From contig OW121849.1 of NCBI GenBank assembly GCA_933228895.1, positions 44,982,354 through 45,046,353 of the forward strand: a stretch of DNA of 64,000 nucleotides, in the 5' to 3' direction. Positions 13,801 to 25,130 of this stretch are shown piece by piece. Made by a program: the position numbers and the translations under genes. The notes beneath the pieces are model-generated. The model was not told the origin of the DNA. It was given only the letters and a program-made list of their open reading frames with translations, and did not search any database. Each line of letters begins with the position of its first letter. The stretch's first letter is position 1. The DNA comes from Platycnemis pennipes (Eukaryota; Arthropoda; Insecta; Odonata; Platycnemididae).

Positions 13801-16800
13801 TTATAATATTTATTGATGATAACAAAAAGCATTTTCAAGGTATCCCTATCCACCCAATGATAAAATAGTCTCATTTAACACAAGTCTATTAGTGCAAAGA
13901 CCCCTAAGAATGCATCCCTTGCACTAAACAGGATGTGACTATACTATGAATTATTCAGTTTATATAAATTCCTTGAAAGTGAAGTTATGTATAGTTCAAC
14001 CCCCAATTCTCAGCTAAAAATTGTCTGAAAACTATGCATGTTTGTATTCATTATGTACGTAATAATTGTAAGAGTAGACTCCAGGGTGGCGATCGTCAGG
14101 GAAAACCTGGAATTGCCAGGGAATTTTTTATTTCTGGAAATGTCAGGGAATTATCGTGTAAGTCAGGGAGAAACATTGAAATTCTCGTTATTTTTCTTCC
14201 ATTACGGTTGTCACCCTTTATTTCACCAACTAAAACTAATATCCGTCGCTGACAAGCATGGAATAAGCCCCATCAATTTGTAGAACATCCAGTTGTGAAT
14301 CTTATTAGTTGTGTCTCTTAGTTACTTATTTGTGAATCAGACGCACAATGTATCCCTTGTGTACATCCTTAATGCGATATTTGCCTAGTAGTGTTAAAAT
14401 TCATGATCACATGCATTCCGCTCATCTCAAGGAATCCGAGGCTATGTTGTTCAGAAAATTTTACCTCTCATTCTTTTTTAATTTCTGAGACTCAGATCTA
14501 GAGGCAGGTGGAGCACAATAGCTCGTAGGAAATACGTGCTTGCAGTCATAAAAATATGATACTATGATTATTAGAATGGTAATACAAGTACGATTGCTTG
14601 TGTAAACAAAATCTTACGTAAGATCATCTTCGATTCCCATACCCCCGTTCTTGAGACAGTAAGAAGAGTCATCCTCCCATCCCCACCTTTCACGCTCGAC
14701 GTAATTATTGAATGGTCCCCTTAGCTCCCTCTCGAAGCAATTTAGTCATGTCACAAACCACCTCAAATATGATATTCCTGAATACGATGCTGCCGTTGCT
14801 AATTGCCTCGTTCGCTGTGGCGCGATTACGTTTTTTTCGTTTATATAAATATTTGTACATTTTTGGTTCCCTCTTACAATCTAGGGGTTATAACCACGTT
14901 AATCAATTTGTTATTTGCTTCTGAATGTCACTTGTGCCATCCAAGTTTGATCCAGTCCAACAAAATGGATTTGGTTTGTATTTATTGCGCTCCTTAGTGA
15001 TACTTGTATCGGAGTCCGCCAGTAAATCGGCCATCAACTTTCTCTTCGATGCCTTTTCAGTAATCCTCAACTTCCCAGAAGTACCACGACACGCTACTTC
15101 ATTGTTGAAGTATTAGACATCTTCATTGTAATTTTACCGAAGGAAACATATACAGCCACGAAAATACGATACACGGCCACGTATTAAAATTGCCTTGTTG
15201 ACGGCATATTAAAATTTGCCTTAAATGAAATTAGGTGTGCATTTTAACTTTGGAAAGTACGGAATTCACCTGAGTGTGAAGATATGTTCAATCCGAAGGA
15301 TGGTTTTTGACCTGAGTTTGAAGTATACCAACATAGTAAAGCGTTGCCATACTCTGAATTTGTAACGTGTGATTAAGTAGTTCATAAGGATGCATTTCAC
15401 GGGATAACAAAGCAAAAGCTAAGCAATAATTACTATTGAAATATTATTGATAACTAATAATTGTTTGAACTAATATAGATCATCTGTGGCCTCAGTAGCA
15501 TCAATCTAGCTTGTAATTTCAATCTAGCTGGTAATTACCATATCAAACAAAAACAGACAATTGCTGAAATCATATGGTGGTTACACTTTTGGTGGTTTTA
15601 TGTTTATCAATAAGTGGTGAATTAATGGATGATCTATGAATTACGTATTAAACCCATAAAAAATTACACATTAAAATAAGTGTAACGTGTGTGGGGTGAG
15701 TACAAAGTGCAAGTAATGAAGAGGAAGTAGACTTATGGTGCTAATTTTAAGCCTATTTTCATACATCATGCCGAACCTACTGAGACGCAAGAAGAAAACT
15801 CAGTGTATTTGAGGCTGGTGTGCACAAAATAAATCTGTAAACGGCAAAATAGGGTGGGCTACATCTGCCAGAGTCATTCAGTGGTCCAAAATGAAGATGA
15901 TTCCATGATGCAGAACATGAAGTATTGAAGTTAGTGCGTACTCTGCATTAGATTGGCTAGCCCTTTTCAATGGATGGCATGACTCGGCGAGCCCATAAGT
16001 TGGTAGAGGATGTAAAATATCAATACACGAATTTAAATCTTACTAAGGCTGGTACATAAACCTGATGCATTGAAATAATTTTTCTCTATGGCATGCCGCA
16101 GGCATACAACAGCATTTGCATGACAATTACAGCAAAAAACAATTGGTTTAAGCGATCGCTTATAAAAATATCCATTTACATATTTCTGGTAATTACCATA
16201 AACATGTAAATAAAGTTTTTGCTATCTTATGCTGAATATTTTTAAACTTCAATTGTTGTATTTGAAATCGTTGCAAACTGCCTACCGAGGTAATTATATT
16301 CAACAAAGGTGGAGGGAAAAATATATATTGATGAAAGGCATAATTATAGCAATGATTATGATAATTTTGTCATTTTATTTTCAAAAGTATTCCAAAATGA
16401 GGGTTCGTCTTAGATTCAGGTAAATACGGTAGTGTTTAACCCTTTTACTGCCAGCCCCTTTGAGGCAAACTGCGAAAACTGCCAAACCCATTTCCATGAA
16501 AATTGTAAGATTATTAATTTTAGGTCTATTTGAAGCACTTAATTTTAATATATGAATTATATATTTTTCTAAGCGTTGATATATTTCAGTTTTTATGAGA
16601 CTGAAAAAAATCATTCGTGCTGTCTCTGATTTGAAGGAAATATAATCATTACAAATATCTAATGATGTAATGTAAGACGGTCGAAATATCGGCCCTTGCA
16701 GTTCTCGCACAACCATAGAGGGCCAATATATTGGCCCCCTGGCAGTGAAAGGGTTAAGGATATTGTTGTAGAAAAAGTAAAATTACTCTTATTTGGAAGT

Positions 16801-17414
16801 AATTTATGTGTACAAGTAATGCTGTCAATGATGAAAGACAGAATTTGCATCTTATCTTTCATCAACATTTATCAGTAGCCGTCCTTGATAGCTATTTTAT
16901 TAAATTTGAGGCTAATGAGGATTTGGACCTCCACTCAGAAATCTTAATTCATCATACTTATCTTAGTAATTTTTTTCTACTGTGCTTGCCTTATTTGCAG
17001 TATTTGTACCATAATTTGCCTTTTGCATTATAGTACAAAGTCCACAGTTGCGTTTTATGATTTCCTTTGTGTGGTCTTTTTGGAGAAATTTTCATGCATC
17101 CCGGTGTAATTTTGTAAACTTTGGAACGTCACTGGAAATTACTCTTAAGACTTACCTTTGACTAGCTTTGTAGAAATCTTATATTATGTATATATTAAGG
17201 GGTATGTATAATATATGTTTATATTATATATAATAAGGGGTATATATATATAATATATTATGGATGATTCTTTTTTGTGGTATTTCAATTGACAGAAAAG
17301 AGAGAGAACCTTTCTTTTTTATAATCCTTTGTAGCAGCACCTGCTAAGGAACTGCCAACATCACGGACAGAGGAAGAAGGAGAAGATGGAAGTTGGAGAG
17401 TGGTTCGTCACTGA
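4622..17414 (+). CDS. eIF3a: eIF3a (eIF3 subunit A), C-terminal part, four exons
   Basis: eIF3a is the largest scaffold subunit of eIF3, which binds the 40S ribosome and assembles the cytoplasmic initiation complex. Only the C-terminal tail lies here: exons 4622-4848, 8790-9211, 10170-10593 and 17335-17414 join in phase into 383 codons plus a TGA stop. The tail is rich in Arg, Asp, Glu and Gly, with repeated [14 protein letters not shown] and IERGP units like the charged DDDRGPRRG-type repeats of animal eIF3a. The last residues ([10 protein letters not shown]) fit the conserved acid-Gly-Trp-x-x-Val-Arg end of the family. The N-terminal PCI region and earlier exons must lie upstream, since the first acceptor in the window is already internal. 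The introns (3.9, 1.0 and 6.7 kb) are full of transposons. The low-complexity sequence makes the call depend mostly on the terminal motif and overall composition. Confidence 0.84.
5962..8539 (-). mobile_element. piggyBac element, end-to-end but decayed
   Basis: TTAA target sites are at 5962-5965 and 8536-8539. The left terminus TTAACCCAGTAACGCCT is repeated inverted at the right (minus-strand TTAACCCATTAACGCCT). Subterminal motifs GGTACC-4 nt-GGTACC occur at 6096-6111, 8134-8149 and 8504-8519; the first and last are followed by GCTAGGCG and the middle one is preceded by GCTAGC. Total length 2,578 bp matches an autonomous piggyBac. The transposase inside (minus strand) is interrupted. It lies within the eIF3a intron 4849-8789. 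Confidence 0.92.
6578..7806 (-). pseudogene. piggyBac transposase relic
   Basis: Minus-strand reading: the first segment (7806-7525) gives [18 protein letters not shown] and [20 protein letters not shown], the N-terminal part of the DDE_Tnp_1_7 domain. A degraded middle retains residues resembling FDESMVYYFGD and RWLPVKF-type segments in shifted frames. The last segment (6955-6578) gives [40 protein letters not shown] and the C-terminal helix [23 protein letters not shown] is the signature around the last catalytic Asp. Multiple stops and frameshifts show it is dead. Confidence 0.9.
8790..9211 (+). CDS. eIF3a: eIF3a internal exon (DRDGRGGG repeats)
   Basis: The acceptor follows a good pyrimidine tract (tttctttccag). 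The donor is GGC|gtaagt. Phase runs 1 to 0, adding 140 codons after the split Val codon. The exon encodes degenerate Gly/Arg/Asp repeats such as [20 protein letters not shown]. These internal repeats probably expand and contract, so length will vary between species. Confidence 0.85.
10170..10593 (+). CDS. eIF3a: eIF3a internal exon (IERGP repeats)
   Basis: The acceptor is ctatttttag and the donor AAAC|gtgagt. The exon enters in phase 0 and leaves in phase 1. It encodes [18 protein letters not shown], several PIERGP/PVERGP/PMERGP units, a Pro/Arg stretch ([13 protein letters not shown]) and a Lys/Glu-rich end. Reading on past the donor gives a stop within a few codons, which supports the splice. 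Confidence 0.85.
10594..12149. other. eIF3a last intron, 5' part
   Basis: AT-rich; no element recognised before the Penelope relic. Confidence 0.6.
12150..13402 (+). mobile_element. Penelope-like retroelement, 3' half with GIY-YIG
   Basis: From about 12150 the sequence encodes the C-terminal half of a Penelope-type reverse transcriptase: [16 protein letters not shown] (YVDD active site), [20 protein letters not shown] and [16 protein letters not shown]. It then shifts to frame 2 near 12550-12590 ([17 protein letters not shown]) and back near 12660 into the thumb and GIY-YIG endonuclease: [40 protein letters not shown]. After a stop at 13026 the tail ([28 protein letters not shown]) continues in another frame. 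The 3' untranslated tail to about 13402 carries the block gacccggtggagaaccca, which recurs at 25057 and, in diverged form, at 34998. It is 5'-truncated and non-functional. Confidence 0.92.
13403..16435. other. eIF3a last intron, middle part
   Basis: No gene recognised. A block at 14083-14172 (gtcagggaaaacctgg, gccagggaatttttt, gtcagggaattatcg) looks like a dispersed repeat. Frames at 14712-15116 lack motifs on either strand. Confidence 0.5.
16436..16757. mobile_element. TTAA-flanked MITE (piggyBac-type), copy 2
   Basis: TTAA lies at 16436-16439 and 16754-16757, with inverted ends TTAACCCTTTTACTGCCAG and CTGGCAGTGAAAGGGTTAA. It is related to 2761-3035 over most of its length but carries about 45 extra bases near the right end. 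It sits in the last eIF3a intron. Confidence 0.87.
17180..17265. repeat. AT-rich low-complexity tract
   Basis: An alternating TA tract interrupted by ttaaggggtat and ataaggggtat, 70-150 bp upstream of the last eIF3a exon. Confidence 0.7.
17335..17414 (+). CDS. eIF3a: eIF3a terminal exon with conserved C-terminus
   Basis: This 80-nt exon finishes the split Pro codon and then encodes [18 protein letters not shown] followed by SWRVVRH and TGA. The acceptor is a tandem NAGNAG (gtagcag), so splicing 3 nt later at 17338 would drop one Ala. The acidic block then Trp, Val and Arg is the family's conserved end and the strongest evidence for eIF3a. Confidence 0.85.
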
Positions 17415-18060
17415 GGAGATGACTTAGTTGCCATATCACAAGTGATCGCTTGTGATGTGCCCAGCCATGTGAATTTTCACCAGTTAATGGAAAGTGAGAG
17501 ACTGACATCCAATGACCCAAAAATTTTATCATCAAGGGAGCTGTTTCTTCCAAGTTTATTATGTTATGTGGTCAATCTATTTTCTTTTCATCTGTTGAAC
17601 GATAGATTTTGATTTGTGAAATGAGAAAAGTGCATCATGAATCTAAGGGAATTAGTAGGCATTCTCCTGAAAATGCTTAAAATTTTCTCATGAATGTATA
17701 GATATTTACCTTAATAAAATCCCATTAAAGCATGATTTTAAAAACAATGTTATTTATGTCTTTCCCAGGTCCTCGGAAATCATGGAGCACGAGCTGTAAT
17801 TTCTATTTTTGCCAATTTCCCCTTAATATTTGATAATTCCAGATCGTTGCCTATTGTATGTGGATGATAAAAATGCTGTTTTTCATACTATGTTTAGTTG
17901 TTGTACTTTCATCTTGGTGTTAGGCAGGAGAAGTATTGTAATTGTTTTTATTTCATTGAAATATTGGTGCAGTTCTCTGATAATTTTTACTCATGTAATC
18001 AATTACAAGTTTATATTTGTACAATTTGTATTTCCAGCAACCATTACCAATAAACTTGGA
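17415..18060 (+). other. eIF3a: eIF3a 3' untranslated region (approximate end)
   Basis: AT-rich sequence follows the stop. Canonical AATAAA hexamers are at 17713-17718 and 18049-18054, either of which could direct polyadenylation. The true end cannot be decided from sequence alone. Confidence 0.5.
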
Positions 18061-18136
18061 TGTTAGGTAGTAATGTTTTTTTATTAAATAAGTGATAATG
18101 TTATTTCTTGTACATATAACAGTGATAATGTTACAA

Positions 18137-18301
18137 TTTCTTGTACAAATGCTTGTATGAGGGAAATTGTACCATATAAAGTGGCAAATTGTGTGAACGC
18201 TTGTGCGAATGTCTGAATAACTGAACAGAAAATAGAGTGTTCTAATTCCATTCAGACAAACCTACAATTTCATTCAGTTTCATACATTCGTTTGTACAAA
18301 A
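18137..18301. repeat. Imperfect inverted repeat, MITE-like
   Basis: The arms tttcttgtacaaatgcttgta (left, near 18137) and catacattcgtttgtacaaa (right, 18281-18300) are roughly complementary over about 23 bases with a spacer of about 120. No target duplication was identified. Confidence 0.4.
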
Positions 18302-19400
18302 AAATCATACCGTGTTAAACGGCCTTTATGCTTCAATGAGACAAAAGTTGATTTACCTTATTTCTTTTGGAAAAGTATTATTATAACTGTTATATATTTT
18401 TAGTTACGATACTATTTTATATCCTAGGTATATAGTAGTGGATAGAATATGTGGCATGGTTATTTTAGTTTTTCGCATGTAAGTTATTTGAGTGCTAGTA
18501 ACCATTTTATGAGGAATGTTTAGGAAGTAGTTTGTCATCGTAGTTACGAGCCACAGTGTGTACAACTGCATGGAATGTACTGGAGAGTAGGAAGTTGCAA
18601 GGATACATTAAATTTTATTTTTGCTTTATTTTTAATCACTTTTGATTTGGAAAAAATCTACATCTATGGTATCACATGTGTAATTTAGCCTTGAGTTGAA
18701 AATTTATGACAAGTTTGAACATATCAGTTTGTAATTTTGGTGAATGAGGCATTCAAGTCATTTTTGCTTCCCTTGCGAGTACACTGCACATTTAATCATG
18801 TAACTGTATATGTAAACAGTGAAACCCATTTAAAGTGTGGCTTTTATATAATGTTTTTCTGTTTGTAACTGTTCATGTATTGAAATCCTCTTAACACGAT
18901 GCAAAATACATTAGCATAATCCTGCATTTAGTGTTTCCTAGTTGTAGTGTATTCCCACTTTTAACATGCTTATTTTGTTGTATTTCTCCATGCCTTTCCT
19001 ACTTAAAACATCATAAAATTGACTAGAATAGTATTTTTTACTGATCTAGGTGCACAGGATACTACATCTACATCATAAGTGCTTTTGTATGCATTGGGGT
19101 TTCTGCAGACCATTACTGTAAAACAATGACACTATATGCCATGTCATCGGCACCAGCCAATTCTGACCTTCTAGTCTGCAGTTCACCGCCGAGTAAGTCC
19201 TGTCAATGGCTTTCGTGATGTTTTCATGTTTGGTCGTCTGATCACTGCCCTCACTAACTAGGCTCCATTCTCTCCCTGCCAGGTCAGTTTCTAATGCTCT
19301 CAAGTCATATCAAGCAAATTTTCGTGGAATTTGAGTTGGTTATAATGCTCCCTAAAGTTGTGCATATGAATTTAAGATGGTGTGTCCCCCAAGAAGCAGG
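18302..19400. other. Intergenic DNA, no gene seen
   Basis: AT-rich sequence between eIF3a and the pogo fragment. Short open frames here have no recognisable motif. Confidence 0.6.
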
Positions 19401-19632
19401 AACATGTTAATTCTGCAAGTGAAGTAAACTATTCTGCATAAAGTCCAGAAGGCCCCACACCAAGAAGCATCCTAGCCAACAAGTTAGGGTTTGCTCGTTC
19501 CCATCTTGCAGGTGATCTTCAAGAATGAAGCAAAAATCAAGGTGATTATGTTTCAACATTGTAGAGTCGCAGGCTATTTTCATCTCCTACTGTGTGTCTA
19601 GGCTGGGAAAAATTCACATGGAAATAGGCTAA

Positions 19633-20010
19633 GTGAGGCAAGACTCGGTCCTCAGCAGCAATGCACATGGGTTTGATATACTTCCACCTCTAGTTATAGG
19701 AAAACCAAACAAACCTGGGTGTTTGGCCTTTGTAATGACTCCTCTGTTCCTATTCAAGCCAAAGAAATGCGTGGTTGATCAGAGACAAGTCCACTTATTG
19801 TGGAAGTTTGAGGGCTTGGAAACGCAATGTGAATCTCTTCTTGTACCCGAGTACCATGATAGTTTAGTTGAGAGGAGAACTGCACCTCACGTCTTCAACC
19901 CATGGACTAAGGCATTATCAAGAATATCAATCATCATTACTGACCATAATTGATGCAGCATCTAATTGGCTTGGTGTGGAAAGAGAAAGTGTCCTGAAAA
20001 GACTTAATTA
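19633..20010 (+). pseudogene. Second pogo/Tigger transposase fragment
   Basis: The 106-codon frame starts NAHGFDILPPLVIGKPNKPG, which fits the DDE_1 core (ANxDGSEKLPxLVIGKxKxPR). Past a frameshift near 19950, TIIDAASNWLGVERESVLKR fits the AxxxWxxVxxETIxNCF region near the family's C-terminus. The central catalytic block and the ends are missing. It is more damaged than the relic at 922-2008. Confidence 0.65.
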
Positions 20011-21480
20011 ACCTGTTCTAGGCCCTGGTATTCTTGCAGGCATGCTTAAAATATGGTTGTGCTTCAGACACATACATAATTGAATCTGTCCTTAAGAAGA
20101 ACATTCCACATTATGCCTGAAACTTTCCTGATCATCATCATTTTTCTTTCATTCTGGTACCCAAATTGTACAGTGGATGGATCCTTCAATTTTTGTAGTT
20201 GTGTGTATTTTATCTTTATAATTTTCTTGATCTACTATTTGCGGGTTACACCAGAGCCTTTTAAATCATCCTTCCTTTCTATCTTATGGAATACAAATTC
20301 TCGCCCCCTGTTTTCAAAGTTATGAATGTATTCTATCGTCATTGCCTAGTTGTTACTGGAATTTAGCTGGTGTTTTGTGGTTTTAATTGTTTTTATTTCA
20401 AATAAATAAAGTTATCTCTCAGAGCAAAGGAAGTGTCAATTTCAATTTGTACTTATAAGTAGCTATAGCTTTTTCTTTACAGAACTTTTGGAGTTATTGA
20501 ATATACAGCCTCCAAAAACTAATGATAAAGATAAGTAATACTCTAATTTTGTTTCAGGGATTTATCACACAATGGTAGTGCTTTAATGCTTTCAAGCCAT
20601 TTCCGTTGGGTATGTTGTGAGAGAAGGAGTCTGATATTAATCAATTACCCATCAGAAAATAACATTTTCTCTTATTTTGTTATATTTTGCATTTTTTTAG
20701 ATTTTAATTTACAAGTGTGCCATTGAAATTTATACCACACTGATGTCTAAGCTTGTGTCTTTGTCTATTCCTTGGATATTCTAAGCTTGTGTCTTGGCCT
20801 AAAGTCCCATTAAGCACTCCATTGCCAATCTACATTACCGCCTCCCCTTGAAATGGATGTTCCCATTTTCCACTAATTGGTTATTTTGGCCATATTTTCT
20901 TTTGTAATACCACTTTTTTTTGGCAATTTTCTCCCTATTGATATAACTCATTGTCTCATGTTAAGCCAAGACTGAATGAAATTAGATTTGCCGAATGAAA
21001 TAAGTTGAGTTAAGTTTAATGTCTTTCAGGTATTCAATGGAGATTATTTTGTACTGTTTTCAAATTTCTTGTTGAATAAAAATCTGCTTACTAAATGACT
21101 TATGAAATGTTTACTGCCTCAGTTTTGCATTGAATATTGCCTGTGCTATTGGTAATTAACCATGAAGTATAACAGCTGAAAACTGCAGATTGGAAATAGA
21201 GATTGATGGTGTCATCACTTGACCAAAGAAGTGACCAGGAGCAGGTAGGTAACCTACAAAAGTAATGAGCTAAAGAGGAATTTCTCCAGGAGGAGTTTTT
21301 GGAGTAATCTAAGAGCTTTGAATATCAAAGAAAGAGATATCCATACTACACATGGAAAAGTACCCTGAGACAATAAAAGTTGTAAAATATGCTGTATAAC
21401 CTGATGAGTATTTAATGCCATATGGGAGAGAATTAGGGTAATATATAAGTATTACGTTGAGAGTGAAAGAAATTTGTAAG
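20011..21480. other. Intergenic DNA, no gene seen
   Basis: AT-rich sequence with scattered stops in all frames. Nothing recognisable. Confidence 0.6.
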
Positions 21481-21489
21481 TCAATGGAG

Positions 21490-21785
21490 ATGAACATGGT
21501 CAAATTATTTTTAGTCCAAAATGTTAGCAAAGAAAAGGGTAATTGAAACAGACGAAGTTCAGGTGCAGGAGAGAGCAAAATAAATTCTAAGTTCCTAAAG
21601 AAAATTTAAAGTCTGGCATATTAAACAGACGAGAGTGACGAAATTATTCTAAGTCCAAAATGTTAACAGCGAAATAAATGACAGAGTATTCTTGAGTTCA
21701 GTAGCAGGAGAGAGATGAAATAAATTCTAAGTCCAGAGCACAGAGAGGAGAAATTATTCTAAGTCCAGAGCAAAAAGTGGTCGGT
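21490..21785 (+). repeat. Degenerate tandem repeat (aaattctaagtcc)
   Basis: The phrase attctaagtcc preceded by ggagaaatta/gatgaaataa recurs at least four times, with agtccaaaatgtta(a/g)c blocks at about 21511 and 21652 and gcaggagagag blocks at about 21563 and 21704. This indicates an old tandem array with units of about 50-140 bp. Confidence 0.6.
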
Positions 21786-22294
21786 ATGTAGAGGGAATAA
21801 GAATGTTTACAAAATAGTTAATTACATCTCAATTAGGCTTATTTTATTAAATTAGTAATAACCATTTTAAGGAGTAATCTACCCTGATGCTTGTGCAATG
21901 TGCAGTTATTACTCCCGTCCATAAACAAAGACGTAGGAAGTATTTAAATATATTCTTATCCCACTTAAGTACAGAGAAGTGAGTAACTGAAGGCCGGCCG
22001 AGGGGCCTAGGGTGGTGGGTGGGCGGAGGTCTCCCTTCCTAAGTCATGCCACAAGCTAGTAAGTGGAGTGAGGGACATTGTGGCGAGGTTGGGACCATAC
22101 CCGCCGGATCCCCCAACTGTCTTAATTTGCAGGAACCTATGTCAGTTTGAATTCCATCAAAGCGGTCATTGACCCCGGTGAGTTCATCCACTAAGTTCAT
22201 TCGCACCTTTGTTTGTTTACCATCGTCATCAGCCTCTCTGGTGACGTATCAAAACAGTCGTGTGACTGAGGTAGCAGAGGATTCAACGAATTCC

Positions 22295-22470
22295 ACTTCT
22301 GCTAAGTTTCTCTTGCCTTAGAGAGTTATTCTCCATACCCTTACGAGTAATGGATGAACCTCGCAGAAAGGCGAAGGCACCATTTCTGCTAAGATTCACA
22401 GGCTTGGAGGATTTTCTCCATATCGTTACGCGTATCTGAAGAATCTCCCAGAAAGGTGAATTCTACCTCG
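22295..22470 (+). repeat. Two diverged tandem units of about 87 bp
   Basis: Both units run ttctgctaag ... ttctccata(c/t)c-ttacg-gta ... cagaaaggcgaa/tgaa. A further ttctccatatccttacgtag block is at about 23066-23085, so the unit is dispersed locally. Confidence 0.55.
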
Positions 22471-22864
22471 AACAAGGTTACCTCCACGCGAGGCAATATT
22501 GAACGACCAGAGAATCGAAGCAACTCCGATTTCAAGAAATCGGGAAACTACATAGCGATGATTTGTATTAAAATTCAAATTTCTCCCCTTATATGGAAGA
22601 AAAGGTCTCAATTGTTAATGAAGGAGAAAGAATACATTTTGTTCCTTCAAACACAATTAAAATATTTTAATAAAAGTGAACACCTACCAAAATATTAGGA
22701 ATTTTCACCAATATATTCGGTTAGGTAATGCAGGGAAGTAGATAACCAATATTTTCCAGATTTTTCAGAGCCACGGTAGTATCGTATTTTTTTTCTCGCA
22801 TTACTGAATTTTATCCTTCTTAAACATTTCCAAAAATTATTATAGAAGAAACTTTTAACAAAAT

Positions 22865-23028
22865 AAGAATATTTCCGCTAAGAAGGAATAGATGCTTTGT
22901 TCGAGGGTTTGTCCTTTCAAGGAAAATTCTCGATTGTTTTTCAATTAAGAATATTTCCGCTAAGAAGGAATAGATACTTTGTTCGAGGGTTTGTCCTTTC
23001 AAGGAAAATTCTCGATTGTTTTTCAATT
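22865..23028 (+). repeat. Tandem duplication, 82-bp unit x2
   Basis: The unit starting aagaatatttccgctaagaa occurs at 22865-22946 and again at 22947-23028 with one visible difference (gatgctttg against gatactttg). The near identity shows a recent duplication. Confidence 0.92.
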
Positions 23029-23154
23029 GATTGTCAAGGCTCCAAGGCCAAGAACAGAAATCTGTTCTCCATATCCTTACGTAGAGTGGCTGAATCGCTT
23101 AATCCACCTTTGCACCCCACTGCGAGGTGACTTCAACCAATCTATATGTGGTTT

Positions 23155-23800
23155 ATATAGGCTACACCCGCACTCCCAGGCGCTTCCGACTGGGAGGGAA
23201 GGTATAAGCAGGAATGTCCACCAGGAAATGGAGGAATGGGAATGTCACCCGGAGACCTGGTATCGACATTAGCCTGCTGATTACGAAAGGCGCCTAGGGG
23301 ACGTCCTATCCGACGGACCGAGAACAAATCTCGAATGCTCTCCACAATACACACAAGTATGAGCCGGTTTCCCATTAAATCATATCTTCCGCTGCCGTGA
23401 TTCGAGCATGGACCCTCAGTATGAGGATCCACCACACTTACAATTGCACCTACCCGACTCCACTTCAGCTAGTGTTCTTAGTTTACATGTCCTTTTCCGC
23501 ATTAATAGGAGCTACACCACGGAATGAAAGGAACGATAACGGGATCGGAAGGGTGGAAAGAAACAAACCGCGGTCATCGCTCTGCTCTTTACATCTACAC
23601 ACATGCAATACGTAGCCCACGATTTAGCGTCCAATGCGAGCACTCAAATAGTGTAGTAGTCATGCTCTTACATCATCATCTGTGTTTTCCAGTCCATTTC
23701 CACACTAATAGGCGCTTCAGACCGGGAGTGAAAGAACAAGGATTAGAATGTAAGGGAACGGGGCAAGAGTGGAAAGGAACTAACTCGTCATCGGATTGAT
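23155..23800. repeat. SINE-like repeat cluster
   Basis: Three related plus-strand blocks of the form ataggcgcttc-gac-gggag-gaaagg occur near 23175, 23505 and 23705, and another on the minus strand at about 41640-41756. Minus-strand sequence from 23440 to 23280 starts with a tRNA-like B-box motif (catgctcgaatcacggc) and shares gagagcattcgag with the repeat at 43040-43257. These are probably overlapping copies of one tRNA-related SINE family. Confidence 0.45.
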
Positions 23801-24960
23801 ACCACAGTACATTATGATGTACACAATTTTAGGATGTTAAGCTATCCTCGAATAAGGATGAAAAATATCCCTGGACGTACGTGACACACATTACAGCGTT
23901 AATTTTCGAGCAAGGTCGTGTTGCGGAGACGGCTTCGCTCGAACCCCGTACCTCGCGAGTGGAGTTACACCAGTTACCCTGCACGCCAATGAGTGATGAC
24001 TATGTTACTACTTCCCACTATACTGATTCTTACGATAATTTCATCCATCTTCCTCTCCGACAATTCATTAACCGAAAACCGCCTTTTTTCCATCTTTCAA
24101 AATGCGAGCTTGGTCGCCAAAAACTTCCCATTATTCCTCGTAAGTAGCGCAAATTTGAAGAGGTGAATTCGTTAGCATGATAACTTGTACATTTTCACTC
24201 TTATAACTGCGAAACTTAAGCCGAAAATGTCTCTCTTCTATTAAAACTTCTCGATTCCTATAGTGCCAATTGTTGGTCGCCGGAGGCACACATTTGTTAT
24301 ATTTTTTTCAATAGGCACACTCAATGATGATTTATAGTCATATTCAGTGATGGGCCGATTACGGACGAAAATTAATTGGGATCTAATAGTCACTCCGACT
24401 AAAATGTAATATATAAATTAATTTCCAAGAAAGTAATTTATTACAATTACAAGTAGGATACTTTGGAAATTCACCATAAGCTTTGAAATGCAATACTCAG
24501 AACACCAACTAACGTTACATTAGAGCCTAATTTTAATACCAGTTCTTTATATTTTCAATTCCAAGCAGCCACCCTGTTGGTCCATTATCGGCCTAATAAT
24601 GTTTGCTGATGAGCCATGTCACCACAATATTGGGCTAATGTCGAAATTACAGCATTTTACATTATTTAGCCAATATTGGCCAATATAGCCGATATTGTAA
24701 GCCAAGATTCTTCTTGTCGGCCATATAAACTGAAGTTAAGCATTAATCAAGACTTAAATGCTCAAAAAGATGCCCTTACGAAGTTATCCATTATTTTCTT
24801 AATTGTTTGTTCTATATAATCCATTCTAAAAGCTAATACCATGTTTTTCCTAGTAGCATCAAAATTTGGCATTGATCATATGTATTCTAAAATAGGAATG
24901 CTTACTAATTAAACAACACATCTAATTAATAGCAAAGATTTTTAATTTAAACTTAACAAC
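23801..24960. other. Intergenic DNA with repeat-like traces
   Basis: No gene seen. A hAT-terminus-like string (cagtgatgggccgattacgg) is at 24350-24369, and ggcc/ata-rich, partly self-complementary sequence lies at 24590-24710. The other end of any element was not found. Confidence 0.4.
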
Positions 24961-24966
24961 CTTTGA

Positions 24967-25130
24967 ATTTGGTGAAGGCTCTTTGGGTTCTCTACTGGGT
25001 CAAATGCTGCATTTCTGACTATGTTTCATTGTACGAGTCATCAGAAATGCTGTGTTTGACCCGGTGGAGAACCCAAACAGCCTTAACCAACAGTATACAT
25101 TGGGAAAGCATCAGATCTTTCAACGTTTGA
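24967..25130. mobile_element. Penelope-like 3' terminus as inverted pair
   Basis: The arms 24967-25020 and 25039-25093 are inverted copies of the Penelope 3' tail (minus and plus readings of tcagaaatgctg-gtttgaccc and ggagaacccaaa). The right side continues with agtatacattgggaaagcatc, which aligns with the tail at 13360-13400. No coding part remains. Confidence 0.75.

Noticed and set aside
16229..16423. Hydrophobic 64-codon frame as a small membrane protein
   Set aside because: AT-rich codon bias gives Ile/Tyr/Phe by chance; intronic position and no conserved features.
24350..24720. Complete hAT element starting at cagtgatgggccgattacgg
   Set aside because: No matching inverted end or 8-bp duplication could be found; kept only as a trace.
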